Below, one piece after another: positions 6,901-16,438 of a stretch of DNA of 64,000 nucleotides. Below the pieces are notes generated by a model that ran no database searches, was not told the origin of the DNA, and was given only the letters and a program-made list of their open reading frames with translations. The DNA is taken from NCBI GenBank assembly GCA_045562575.1, contig JBJKVQ010000018.1, positions 62,001-126,000 on the forward strand, read 5' to 3'. This DNA comes from UBA6952 sp045562575. GTDB taxonomy: Bacteria > Chloroflexota > Dehalococcoidia > Lucifugimonadales > UBA6952. The number at the start of each line of letters is the position of its first letter. Position 1 is the first letter of the stretch. Position numbers and translations under genes: made by a program.

Positions 6901-9900
6901 ATGTTTGAACCCGTTAATTCTAGACCAGATTTTATAGGTCTTGAATATGAGATGATGAAATTCTGGGATAAAGAAAGTATCGTTGAGAAATACTTAAATA
7001 AAAATAACGATGCTGATAAGAAGTATTCATTTATTGATGGTCCTATCACTGCAAATAATCCTATGGGAGTCCATCATGCATGGGGGAGAACATACAAAGA
7101 TTTATATCAACGATATAAAACAATGCAGGGATATGAGCAAAGGTATCAAAATGGATTCGATGGGCAAGGTCTGTGGATAGAAGTTGAAGTGGAAAAAGAA
7201 CTTGGTTTTAAATCTAAAAAAGATATCGAAAAATTTGGTGTTGATAAATTTGTCGAATTATGCAAACAAAGAGTTGACAAGTTTTCGGCGATTCAAACAA
7301 AACAATCTATCCGTTTAGGTTATTGGATGGATTGGGATAACTCTTATCATACAAAATCAGATGAAAATAATTACACTATTTGGCATTTTTTAAAAGTTTG
7401 TTATGAAAAAGGATTACTATACGAAGGTAATGATGTAATGCCCTGGTGTAGAAGATGTGGGACTGGTTTATCAGAACATGAAATTGTTACCGAGGGTTAT
7501 CAAGAAGTAACTCACAAAAGTGTATTTGTAAAATTTAAAATACAAAATACAGATAATGAATATTTAATAATTTGGACGACTACACCTTGGACGCTACCTG
7601 CAAATATTGCTGCTGCTGTAAATCCAGAATCAACATATATTAAAGTCGAACAAAATCAAGAATATTATTATATTGCCCAAAATGCTGTTTCCTTTTTGAA
7701 AGGACCATATGAAATCATTGAGGAAATTAAAGGAGAGACATTAGTAGGAATAGAGTATATCGGCCCTTTTGATAACCTTTCTATTCAGAAAGATGTTATT
7801 CATAGAGTTATTCCATGGGAAGAGGTTGGTGATGAAGGAACAGGTATTGTTCATATTGCTCCCGGTGCAGGTAAAGAAGATTACGCTTTAGGTAAAAAAT
7901 ATAATTTAACTACTATAGCCCCGATAGATGATTCTGGAGATTATGTAGATGGATTTGATAAATATACTGGTATGAACGTATCTACAGTAAACGATACTAT
8001 ATTCAGTGACTTAAAAGAAAAAAGTATCTTATACAAAATAGAACAGATTAAACACAGATATCCTGTTTGTTGGAGATGTGGTGAAGAATTAGTATTTCGT
8101 TTAGTTTCAGAATGGTTTATTTCAGTTGACCCATTTCGACAACAAATTATGGATGTTACTCGAAAAATTAGATGGATTCCAGAATTCGGATTAGCAAGAG
8201 AATTAGACTGGTTAAAAAATATGGATGACTGGATGATTTCGAAAAAACGGTATTATGGACTAGCTCTTCCAATTTATAAATGTGAAGAATGTAATGAATT
8301 TGAGGTTATAGGATCAGAATATGAACTGAAAGAAAGATCAATTGAGGGATGGGATTTATTTGAAGGACATTCTCCACATAAACCTTGGGTTGATTATGTA
8401 AAAATTGAATGTAAAAATTGTAAATCAGTATTATCTAGAATCAAGGATGTAGGAAATCCATGGCTGGATGCAGGTATTGTTCCTTATTCTACTTTGAAGT
8501 ACAGATCGGATAAAGATTATTGGAGTAAATGGTTTCCAGCAGACTGGATTTCTGAAAGTTTTCCAGGGCAATTTAGAAATTGGTTTTACTCTATGTTAGC
8601 TATGAGTACTGTTTTAGAGAATACAGAGCCTTATCAAAATGTATTTAGTTATGCTTTAATGCGAGACGAAAAAGGCTATGAAATGCATAAAAGTAAGGGT
8701 AATGCTATATGGTTTGAGGATGCAGCAGATGACATGGGTGTTGATTCTATGCGATGGTTATATTCGCGTCAGAACCCAGCTAATAATCTTAATTTTGGTT
8801 TTAATGTTGCTAATGAAGTAAAGAGAAGATTTCTAATTCCTTTGTGGAATGTATATTCATTTTTTGTAACTTATGCAAATATTGATAATTTCATTCCCTC
8901 TTTAGAAAACCGAAAATATACAAATTATTTAGATCGATGGATCATTTCAGAACTCAATGAATTAGTAGAATTTGTGACTAATAACTTAGATAACTATGAT
9001 TCTGCAGCAGCAAGTTATAAAGTCGAAGAATTTATAGAATTATTATCAAATTGGTATGTAAGAAGAAACCGAAGAAGGTTTTGGAAATCTGAAAATGATG
9101 AAGATAAACAGTATGCATATCAGGCTTTATATGATTGCTTATACACATTATGTCATTTATTGGCTCCATTTATGCCATTTATTACTGATAAAATCTACCA
9201 GAATCTTGTTCGTTCACATAATAATCAAACCCCAAGTAGTGTTCACCTTGGTGAATGGCCTATAGCTGATAAAAATCTTATTGATCCTAATTTATCCTCA
9301 CAAGTAAGATTATCGAAAACTCTTGTAAGTTTGGGGAGATCAGTTCGCCAAAAAACAGGTATAAGAGTTAGGCAGCCCATTTCACAAATTATTATTTCAG
9401 GAGCATTTATTTCTGATAATGAGTTACAGGATTATATGAATCAACAGATTAGTGAAGAACTAAACGTAAAAGAAGTTGTTTTTGATAATCAAATCGAAGG
9501 AATATTTAAATATATTGTCAATTTAAGGTATGACTTATTAGGTCCTAGATTAGGCAATGATATTAATCGTGTTTCTGATAGTCTAAAAATTATGGATACT
9601 GATTTGGTTGCGAGAGAAGCAATATCCAAAGGGTATGTGGAAATTGATGATATAAAGATCGATAAGGATGAATTCAATATCCAGATTGAGGATATTAGTC
9701 ACTTTTCTTCTATATATGAAAATAATTATGTAGTCTCTCTTAATACTACGTTGGATGAAAATTTGATTAATGAAGGAATAGCAAGAGAATTTATTCATTA
9801 TATACAGAATATTCGCAAAGAAGTAGGGTTCAATATCGAAGATCGTATAAATATTGAGTTTGAAGGGGATAAAGAATTAACCAGTGCAATATTACAATTT

Positions 9901-10026
9901 GAAAATTATATTAGCTCAGAGACTTTAGCTTTAAATATACAAGAATCAAATATTGAAGAAAATAGTGGTTTCAAGTCAACCATTCTAGGAAAAGATATTA
10001 GTTTAAATATTTCTAAGATACTTTAA
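6901..10026 (+). CDS. ileS: isoleucyl-tRNA synthetase with divergent class I motifs
   Basis: A 1041-residue class I synthetase that charges tRNA-Ile. The catalytic fold is interrupted by an editing CP1 domain (TTPWTLPANIAAAVNP, near residues 223-238). The C-terminal part contains the anticodon-binding helices and a long extension. Several cysteine pairs (PWCRRCG, PVCWRCG, CEECNE, CKNCK) suggest zinc sites. The HIGH-type signature reads PMGVHHAWG at residues 54-62, and the KMSKS loop reads MHKSKGN at 595-601, so both are altered. The large size and motifs place it in a divergent IleS group rather than the E. coli type. It stands alone, between moaD (divergent) and an HtrA-type gene (convergent). 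Confidence 0.9.
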   Translation: MFEPVNSRPDFIGLEYEMMKFWDKESIVEKYLNKNNDADKKYSFIDGPITANNPMGVHHAWGRTYKDLYQRYKTMQGYEQRYQNGFDGQGLWIEVEVEKELGFKSKKDIEKFGVDKFVELCKQRVDKFSAIQTKQSIRLGYWMDWDNSYHTKSDENNYTIWHFLKVCYEKGLLYEGNDVMPWCRRCGTGLSEHEIVTEGYQEVTHKSVFVKFKIQNTDNEYLIIWTTTPWTLPANIAAAVNPESTYIKVEQNQEYYYIAQNAVSFLKGPYEIIEEIKGETLVGIEYIGPFDNLSIQKDVIHRVIPWEEVGDEGTGIVHIAPGAGKEDYALGKKYNLTTIAPIDDSGDYVDGFDKYTGMNVSTVNDTIFSDLKEKSILYKIEQIKHRYPVCWRCGEELVFRLVSEWFISVDPFRQQIMDVTRKIRWIPEFGLARELDWLKNMDDWMISKKRYYGLALPIYKCEECNEFEVIGSEYELKERSIEGWDLFEGHSPHKPWVDYVKIECKNCKSVLSRIKDVGNPWLDAGIVPYSTLKYRSDKDYWSKWFPADWISESFPGQFRNWFYSMLAMSTVLENTEPYQNVFSYALMRDEKGYEMHKSKGNAIWFEDAADDMGVDSMRWLYSRQNPANNLNFGFNVANEVKRRFLIPLWNVYSFFVTYANIDNFIPSLENRKYTNYLDRWIISELNELVEFVTNNLDNYDSAAASYKVEEFIELLSNWYVRRNRRRFWKSENDEDKQYAYQALYDCLYTLCHLLAPFMPFITDKIYQNLVRSHNNQTPSSVHLGEWPIADKNLIDPNLSSQVRLSKTLVSLGRSVRQKTGIRVRQPISQIIISGAFISDNELQDYMNQQISEELNVKEVVFDNQIEGIFKYIVNLRYDLLGPRLGNDINRVSDSLKIMDTDLVAREAISKGYVEIDDIKIDKDEFNIQIEDISHFSSIYENNYVVSLNTTLDENLINEGIAREFIHYIQNIRKEVGFNIEDRINIEFEGDKELTSAILQFENYISSETLALNIQESNIEENSGFKSTILGKDISLNISKIL

Positions 10027-10036
10027 AAAATCAGTA

Positions 10037-11224
10037 TTACAATCTAGGTTGTTCTTCTAAAGTTATTAATATATTTTGCGAAATTTTATCTCGGATAATT
10101 GTCACAATTATTTCTTGACCAATCGATAGATAACCTGTTTGCCGTAATGTTTGTAATTCTTTAACATTTCTAATAGGTTTTTCGTCAATTGCTACTATAA
10201 TATCATTCGCTAGAAGTCCGCCTTTTTCAGCAGGCCCATTAGGAGAAATAGATCTAATTAATACACCTTCGGTAACATTAAGGTCAAGTTCATCAATATT
10301 CTGCAAATCGATGTCTTGAGCCCCTATACCGATCCAAGGCCATATAACTTTGCCATTTTGAATCAATTGTTGCATTATTGTAGCTGCTGTTTCAGAACTT
10401 ATTGCAAATCCAATACCATCTGTACTTGTTTCAACATATTTTATTGTATTAATACCTATGACATCTCCATTTAAGTTTAATAAGGGGCCACCACTGTTGC
10501 CTGGATTGATTACTGCGTCTGTTTGAATTAGTTCAGTTAAATATGTGCTATCAATAGCTAGTTCTCTTTCTAAGGCACTTACTATACCTAATGTAACAGT
10601 CGGTTCACCTTCCAGACCAATAGCATTTCCAATAGCTACGACCCAATCTCCAACACGGAGGTTATTATTAGGGGATATTGATAATGGTTTTAACCCAGAT
10701 TTATCAACTTTAATTACTGCTAGGTCAGTAAGAGGGTCTTGCCCAATCAATTCAGCTTCGGATTGAGTTTCATCATAAAAAGAGACGGTTATGGTATTAG
10801 CTAGATCTACTACATGACTGTTAGTTAATATATATCCATCTTCTGAGATGATAATTCCACTTCCTGCACCGTCACTATCTTGTCTACCAAAAAACGTATT
10901 TTGAGTACTGCTAATTACAATTGAGACAACTCCTGGTCTCGCTACTTCAACCATATTGGCAATTGAGGGTAGGACATTGGGAGTAGCTAGGCTGGAAGTA
11001 TTGTCGTTTGTATTTGTATTGTTAGCAATTGAATTTTTAAGTGTTTGTAATTCATTTCTAATACTACTTATTTCATTTAAAAGTTGTTTATTTTCTTCAA
11101 CTTCTTGTAATTCTTGTTTTTCGTTGTCTTTATTCTCATCATTGGATCGCAAGGAGTTACAACTAATAATTGTAGTGGACATAACTAATATTAAGAGGGT
11201 GATTATATATTTTTGTAGGTTCAT
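10037..11224 (-). CDS. HtrA/DegP-like serine protease, predicted lipoprotein
   Basis: Trypsin-like quality-control protease of the cell envelope, 395 residues. The N-terminus is a lipoprotein signal (hydrophobic stretch, then STTIISC with C22 as the lipidated residue). A coiled-coil-prone segment rich in E, K and N (about residues 27-70) follows. The protease domain has H137 (TNSHVV), an Asp in DLAVIKV, and S244 in NPGNSGGPL. One PDZ domain ends the protein (GVLIRSISPNGPAEKGGLLANDIIVAI). Lipid anchoring plus a coiled-coil spacer is a variant of the usual single-helix anchor. It is convergent with ileS and downstream of rph. Confidence 0.9.
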   Translation of the reverse strand: MNLQKYIITLLILVMSTTIISCNSLRSNDENKDNEKQELQEVEENKQLLNEISSIRNELQTLKNSIANNTNTNDNTSSLATPNVLPSIANMVEVARPGVVSIVISSTQNTFFGRQDSDGAGSGIIISEDGYILTNSHVVDLANTITVSFYDETQSEAELIGQDPLTDLAVIKVDKSGLKPLSISPNNNLRVGDWVVAIGNAIGLEGEPTVTLGIVSALERELAIDSTYLTELIQTDAVINPGNSGGPLLNLNGDVIGINTIKYVETSTDGIGFAISSETAATIMQQLIQNGKVIWPWIGIGAQDIDLQNIDELDLNVTEGVLIRSISPNGPAEKGGLLANDIIVAIDEKPIRNVKELQTLRQTGYLSIGQEIIVTIIRDKISQNILITLEEQPRL

Positions 11225-11263
11225 GTGTTTGTTTTTCTTTATTTATAATTATAAACGAGTTTT

Positions 11264-11983
11264 TTAATTATTTGTCAGAGCTTTGTTTTGGATATCTACA
11301 AGATAATCTATCCCACTTGCTCCAAGTTTGATCATTTCATTTGCTGTATTTATTGAAAATGGAGATTGTTCTGCTGTACCTTGAATTTCAATAATTTCAT
11401 GATTATTTGTCATCACTATATTCATATCTACATCAGCAATACTATCTTCTTCGTAACATAAATCTAATAGTATATTGTTTTTTACAATTCCTACACTTAT
11501 AGCAGCTAATTGAGATTTTAATGGATTTTGTTCTAAATCTTTTTCAAGAATCATTTTATCAAATGCTTTACATATGGCAACATAAGAGCCTGTGATTGCG
11601 GCAGTTCTTGTCCCTCCATCAGCTTGAAGTACGTCACAATCAATATATATCGTACGTTCACCAATTATAGTTAAATCGGTTATAGCTCTCAGTGACCTAC
11701 CTATTAAGCGTTGGATTTCTTGTGAACGACCTTTTGGACGATTACTTGATTCCCTTTGTGTTCTGGTATGTGTTGATCTCGGTAACATAGAGTACTCTGC
11801 AGTTATCCATCCTTTTCCGGTAGAACGTAAAAATGTAGGCACTGTATTTTCAATAGATACAGCACAAATTATTTTTGTAGAGCCAACCTCAATTAATACT
11901 GAACCTTCAGCATATTCTTGTATGTTATGTGATATCTGAGTCTTTCGAGGTTCATTTGCACCTCTACCGTCTTTTCTTTCCAC
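11264..11983 (-). CDS. rph: ribonuclease PH
   Basis: Phosphorolytic 3'-5' exoribonuclease that trims tRNA 3' ends. The sequence runs from the family start (RKDGRGANEPRKTQI) through GWITAEYSMLPRSTHTR and RSLRAITDL to DCDVLQADGGTRTAAITGSYVA. The length of 239 residues is normal. The start is a GTG, chosen because AAGGAG lies 7 nt upstream and the family N-terminus follows it. No rdgB-like partner is adjacent. Confidence 0.94.
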   Translation of the reverse strand: MERKDGRGANEPRKTQISHNIQEYAEGSVLIEVGSTKIICAVSIENTVPTFLRSTGKGWITAEYSMLPRSTHTRTQRESSNRPKGRSQEIQRLIGRSLRAITDLTIIGERTIYIDCDVLQADGGTRTAAITGSYVAICKAFDKMILEKDLEQNPLKSQLAAISVGIVKNNILLDLCYEEDSIADVDMNIVMTNNHEIIEIQGTAEQSPFSINTANEMIKLGASGIDYLVDIQNKALTNN

Positions 11984-12151
11984 CTATTTCTCCTTGTGTT
12001 ATCTTAATTTAATTATACCGATAAAGCTGAAAAAATGGTATCTTCACCTTTTTGTTCATTATTGTTCGTATGTATTATTTTGTTGTTTCTTTAAAACATG
12101 ATATTATTTATAACCACGGTAAATTCGATTGTTGTTGAAAGGAGCAATAAT

Positions 12152-13069
12152 ATGCCTGAAATAGCTTTTCACAAAGGTGAGTTTGTACCTTTGAAAGATG
12201 CATCAGTAGGAGTGATGACGCATGCTTTACATTATGGTACCGCTGTGTTTGAAGGTATTAGAGGTAATTGGAATGAAGAAGATGAATCTACATACATCTT
12301 TCGACTTAAAGAACATTACGAACGCCTTTTATCAGGCTGTAAATTAATGAGAATAAAAGTTCCTTATACAGTTGAGGAAATGTGTAATATTACGAAAGAA
12401 TTAGTAGAAAAATGCGAATATAACCAAGATGTTTATATTAGACCTTTGGCTTACAAAGGGGCTGAACGTGTAGCGTATTTAGATCTTAGTAAACTCGAGG
12501 ATGATGGATTTACAATTGTAGTTGTTCCTCTGGGAGATTATTTAGATACTGAAAAAGCTGTAAAATGTTGTACCTCTTCGTATCGGAGGATGGAAGATTA
12601 TATAATACCACCACATTTAAAAATCAGTGGTTTGTATGTAAATAGTATTCTTGCAAAAACTGAAGCCATAGTAGCAGGATTTGATGAAGCTATCTTGCTA
12701 AATCAACAAGGTCGAGTTTCTGAAGGTACAGGAGAAAATATTTTTATATTTAGAAACGGGGTATTATCTACTCCTCCATTAATAGATAACCTACTACCAG
12801 GTATTACTCGAGATTGTGTAGTAGACATAGTAAAAAACGAACTAGGCTTTGATGTTGAAGAAAGAAGTATTCCAAGGTCTGAGTTGTATCTAGCAGATGA
12901 AATCTTTTTGACAGGTACAGCTGCTCATGTTCAAGGAGTGGGTTCTATTGATAATCATGATATTGGTGATGGTCAAATGGGCCCATTAACACGCCAAATA
13001 CAATCCTTGTATTTTGATATTGTGACAGGTCGGAATATTAAATATAGTCATTGGTGTACTAAAGCATAA
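12152..13069 (+). CDS. ilvE: branched-chain amino acid aminotransferase
   Basis: Class IV PLP aminotransferase that makes and breaks down valine, leucine and isoleucine, 305 residues. Landmarks are HALHYGTAVFEGIRG near residue 29, the probable PLP lysine in PPHLKISGLYVNS, and GRVSEGTGENIFIF followed by LLPGITRD near the C-terminal half. I place the start at 12152 because GAAAGGAG lies just upstream; an in-frame ATG 54 nt earlier lacks a ribosome site. The gene stands alone, divergent from rph and convergent with a glycosyltransferase whose stop is 4 nt away. Confidence 0.93.
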   Translation: MPEIAFHKGEFVPLKDASVGVMTHALHYGTAVFEGIRGNWNEEDESTYIFRLKEHYERLLSGCKLMRIKVPYTVEEMCNITKELVEKCEYNQDVYIRPLAYKGAERVAYLDLSKLEDDGFTIVVVPLGDYLDTEKAVKCCTSSYRRMEDYIIPPHLKISGLYVNSILAKTEAIVAGFDEAILLNQQGRVSEGTGENIFIFRNGVLSTPPLIDNLLPGITRDCVVDIVKNELGFDVEERSIPRSELYLADEIFLTGTAAHVQGVGSIDNHDIGDGQMGPLTRQIQSLYFDIVTGRNIKYSHWCTKA

Positions 13070-13073
13070 ATAA

Positions 13074-14282
13074 TTAAGGTATTAAATCTCTATATACTTT
13101 TGATATTTGTAATGCAGAGGAATCCCACGTCATATTAGTAGATTTGTTATATCCATTTTCTGCAAGAACCAGATTCAGTTGATTATTAGAAAGTAATTCC
13201 TCAATTGCAGCGGCTAGTTTTATTGGGGAGTTAACTTCAACTAATACACCATTATGATGATCCTCAATTATGGATTCTAATCCAGGAACTTTAGTACCAA
13301 TTACTGTTGTTTTACATGCCATGGCTTCTAAAGCTACTAAGCCGAAGCTTTCATAATGAGAAGGTATCACACATAAACTTGCTGCATTGTAATACAAAGG
13401 TAATAGAGTTTGTTCAACAGGTCCTATAAATGTAATATGTTCGTTTAATTCATATTCTATTATTAAATCAAGAGCTTTTTTAGTTGTAAGATTTTGAGTA
13501 GTGTTGTCTCCAATTATTAAAAGTTTTGGATGGTTGTCACCTTTTAGGTATTTCATAGCCTCAATAAGAACGGGTAACCCTTTTATAGGGTCGATACGAC
13601 CAACATAAAGAATTATAGGATGTTTATCTAAACCTAATTGTTTTATTGATTTACTCATGCTTAATGGATTAAACAGTGATAGGTCGACACCAGGGGGAAT
13701 GACATTAACCTTAGATGAATTTGCTTCGTGATATTGAATAAGAACTTCTAATTCATGAAAAGTAGAGACAATAATACTATTTGTGTTTATTACTATTTCT
13801 TTTTCTTTATTAGAACGTAATATAGATTCTTTTTCTTGTCCGTAAGTTTGATTTTTTATTTCTGCTAAGGTGTGAAAAGTTACAACATTCTTTATATCTA
13901 AATGTCTACTTAAATCAATTCCTATTAATGCAGATAACCAGTAATGACTGTGGATGATGTCATAAGTTAGTTTATTATCTTTAATATAATTTATAAGTTG
14001 TATTTTGAATGGTTCTATATATTCATATAAGTTTTCTTTAGGAACGTTTTCTGGAACAGAGTCTATGTGAATTAATTTGATATTTGAACTTATATTCACT
14101 ATTTTATCTGTGCATTCAGAATGGCTTTTAGTAAAAATATCAATTGAAAAACCTAATTTTTCGAGTCCGAGACTTAATTTAGAGATATATACATTCATTC
14201 CGCCTGCAGACTCTGTCCCCAATTTATTAAGGGGGCAGGTGTGAAATGATAAAACTAATAAATTTACTTTAGGTTTATTCAA
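13074..14282 (-). CDS. family 4 glycosyltransferase, MshA-like
   Basis: A GT-B fold retaining glycosyltransferase of 402 residues. The N-terminal acceptor domain contains SFHTCPLNKLGTESAGGMN, very like MshA (GlcNAc transfer to inositol-3-phosphate) and related sucrose-synthase-like enzymes. The C-terminal donor domain has LYVGRIDPIKGLPVLIEAM and the E-x7-E motif in HYESFGLVALEAMA. With an inositol phosphate synthase 9 kb away, an inositol-linked acceptor is possible. No other mycothiol gene is seen here, so a glycolipid role is equally likely. It ends the long rpsF-to-here gene string. Confidence 0.8.
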   Translation of the reverse strand: MNKPKVNLLVLSFHTCPLNKLGTESAGGMNVYISKLSLGLEKLGFSIDIFTKSHSECTDKIVNISSNIKLIHIDSVPENVPKENLYEYIEPFKIQLINYIKDNKLTYDIIHSHYWLSALIGIDLSRHLDIKNVVTFHTLAEIKNQTYGQEKESILRSNKEKEIVINTNSIIVSTFHELEVLIQYHEANSSKVNVIPPGVDLSLFNPLSMSKSIKQLGLDKHPIILYVGRIDPIKGLPVLIEAMKYLKGDNHPKLLIIGDNTTQNLTTKKALDLIIEYELNEHITFIGPVEQTLLPLYYNAASLCVIPSHYESFGLVALEAMACKTTVIGTKVPGLESIIEDHHNGVLVEVNSPIKLAAAIEELLSNNQLNLVLAENGYNKSTNMTWDSSALQISKVYRDLIP

Positions 14283-14296
14283 AACATTATTGAGTA

Positions 14297-15280
14297 TTAC
14301 TTTTTTATTAATTTGATTGTGTAAATTGTTGTATCTTGTGCACCGAGATGGTATTTGTAACTTTCGTCACCACGAAGGAAATCAAAACAGTCAAATTTAT
14401 ATTCTATAGAGTCCTTTAATGAAGTGGCATTTAGCAATAAACCACAACTTAAATGTTGGTAATCCGGATCAAATCCACTGTTGTATAAATAACGAATATT
14501 GTTATAATCGAATGCGATACAAGCGGAAACTTTTTTATTATCAATTTCCATAAAATAAAGTCGTGTCCAATTTTCTTTAGATAATTCTATACATAGTTTT
14601 TCAAAGTATACCTTCATAATAGGTGTTAAAAAGTCGGCTTTATGATGGCCACTTTTTGACATTAACGAAAAAAAATCATCCATAGAATTAGCAATGTCTT
14701 CACTACTAGTTAATTGTTGTATTGAATGGTTAGTTTGATCGTCTAATCTTCTAAATTTTCTTCTTAACTCATGCCTATCTTTCTTTTTTAGTATAGAAAA
14801 ATAAGATTCCCAGTCCTTTGGTAATTCAAGTAGGGGGCAAACATCCTCCGATGATTTCTCAAAATCCCAATGATTTGACCCTGCTAAGGTTTCCATCAAG
14901 TGTATGGTAGAAGAATTTTCAGGTATAGAATTTATTTCTATTGATGTGTAATTGATTTTTTTGAAGTATTCGCCAATTTCATGAAAGAAATCGGATTCAT
15001 TATTTGGAACAACAAGGAAATCTTGATAATCATAGACATCTTTAGAACCTATTAAAGTCAATGTATTATCTTGACTTAACATGAATGGAGCAATTCCAAT
15101 TACCTCACCGTTATTTGATATTTCTAAAATATTTAAATCATTATTTTCATTAAAGATGCTAAACCATGTTTTCTGCCATTCTATTGTTTGAAATATGGAG
15201 TGTTTAGGTATTCGAGATAATATTGTGTTCCAGATATCAGTAACAGATTCGAAAGTTTCATGAATTTTAATATTTTCCAA
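14297..15280 (-). CDS. GNAT-fold acyltransferase, CelD/BcsL (Acetyltransf_6) type
   Basis: A 327-residue protein with the two-lobed FemAB/CelD-like acyltransferase pattern: an N-terminal lobe with IFQTIEWQKTWFSIF and IGIAPFMLS, then the KKKDRHELRRKFRRLD basic segment, and a C-terminal lobe containing YFMEIDNKKVSACIAFDYNNIRYLYNSGF and LLLNATSLKDSIEY. The family transfers acyl or aminoacyl groups to sugars, peptides or envelope polymers. It lies between thrC and an MshA-like glycosyltransferase with 10-15 nt gaps, so an envelope or cofactor glycoside modification is plausible. The substrate is unknown. Confidence 0.7.
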   Translation of the reverse strand: MENIKIHETFESVTDIWNTILSRIPKHSIFQTIEWQKTWFSIFNENNDLNILEISNNGEVIGIAPFMLSQDNTLTLIGSKDVYDYQDFLVVPNNESDFFHEIGEYFKKINYTSIEINSIPENSSTIHLMETLAGSNHWDFEKSSEDVCPLLELPKDWESYFSILKKKDRHELRRKFRRLDDQTNHSIQQLTSSEDIANSMDDFFSLMSKSGHHKADFLTPIMKVYFEKLCIELSKENWTRLYFMEIDNKKVSACIAFDYNNIRYLYNSGFDPDYQHLSCGLLLNATSLKDSIEYKFDCFDFLRGDESYKYHLGAQDTTIYTIKLIKK

Positions 15281-15289
15281 TTTTCTCCT

Positions 15290-16348
15290 TTATAAATTCA
15301 AAATAGCTTCTTTTACAATTTCAATTTCAGGTTTGATGTGTATAGGTTTTGAATTGAATTGTTTTTCTGCTAATTCAGGTTCTTTTAACCCAGATCCTGT
15401 TACAACACATACTATTGTCTTATTTTTTATACTTTGTGGATTTATCAAGTTTGTTTTAATTAATCCCGCTAAAGATGCTGCAGATGCTGGCTCACAAAAT
15501 ATTCCCTCTTGGCTTGCCAGCATTTGATAAGCCGATAGTATTTCAGTATCGGTTACTGAATCTATAGATCCTCCAGATTCATTGCGAGCGGTTATGGCAC
15601 TTTCCCAACTAGCAGGATTTCCTATTCGTATTGCCGAGGCAATGGTTTCAGGTTGTTCTACTGGTTTACCACTCACAAGTGGTGCTGCTCCAGCTGCCTG
15701 ATACCCTAATAGTTTAGGTAATTTAGTGGACTTTTCGTGTTTAAAATATTCAGTAAATCCTTTCCAATATGCTGTTATATTTCCAGCATTTCCGACAGGA
15801 ATAAATAAATTATCTGGGGAATCACCTAACTCATCAACTATTTCAAAAGCTGCAGTTTTTTGACCTTCAATTCTATAAGGATTAATCGAATTAACAATTG
15901 TTATATTGTTATCGTTGGATAATTCTCTTATTATTGACAATCCTTGATCAAAATTACCATCGATACTTATAATTTTGGCTCCATAGGCAATTGCTTGCGC
16001 AAGTTTCCCCGAAGCAATTTTCCCATTTGGGACTATCACAATAGTTTTCAACCCAAATCGTGCTCCATATGCTGCTGCAGAGGCACTTGTATTTCCTGTC
16101 GAAGCACATGCTATGATTTTACTTTTTGCTTCTAAAGCTTTTGAAATAGCAAAAACCATACCTCTATCTTTGAAAGAACCCGTAGGATTACAACCTTCGA
16201 ATTTAAAGTATAAATTTTCACACTCAATAGTTTTAATTATGTTTGTTGACTTGATTAAAGGAGTTTGTCCCTCACCCATAGTAATAACCGGGGTGTCTTC
16301 ATTTACAGGCAAGTATTTTTTATAGTTTTGTATAACGCCTAGGTTCAT
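15290..16348 (-). CDS. thrC: threonine synthase
   Basis: PLP enzyme converting O-phosphohomoserine to threonine, 352 residues of the short form. The PLP lysine is in NPTGSFKDRGM. The phosphate-binding loop is PVGNAGNITAYW, and the end shows VCVVTGSGLKEPE. It lies in the same direction as hom (homoserine dehydrogenase) but a 90-bp gap with a palindrome separates them, so it may have its own promoter. With hom it covers two of the steps from aspartate semialdehyde to threonine; no thrB is seen here. Confidence 0.93.
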   Translation of the reverse strand: MNLGVIQNYKKYLPVNEDTPVITMGEGQTPLIKSTNIIKTIECENLYFKFEGCNPTGSFKDRGMVFAISKALEAKSKIIACASTGNTSASAAAYGARFGLKTIVIVPNGKIASGKLAQAIAYGAKIISIDGNFDQGLSIIRELSNDNNITIVNSINPYRIEGQKTAAFEIVDELGDSPDNLFIPVGNAGNITAYWKGFTEYFKHEKSTKLPKLLGYQAAGAAPLVSGKPVEQPETIASAIRIGNPASWESAITARNESGGSIDSVTDTEILSAYQMLASQEGIFCEPASAASLAGLIKTNLINPQSIKNKTIVCVVTGSGLKEPELAEKQFNSKPIHIKPEIEIVKEAILNL

Positions 16349-16375
16349 TAATAAGCCAATTTATTTTATTAACAT

Positions 16376-16387
16376 TTAGCATGCTAA
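16376..16387. promoter_or_regulatory. 12-bp perfect palindrome upstream of thrC
   Basis: TTAGCATGCTAA is a perfect palindrome 28 bp before the thrC start in the hom-thrC gap, with a related half site (TTTAGCAC) right beside it. Position and symmetry are those of an operator, but no regulator is identified. Confidence 0.3.
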
Positions 16388-16438
16388 GTTTAGCACAAAG
16401 TTAGCTATGATAGTAGGTATTCTCTATGGAATCTTTTC

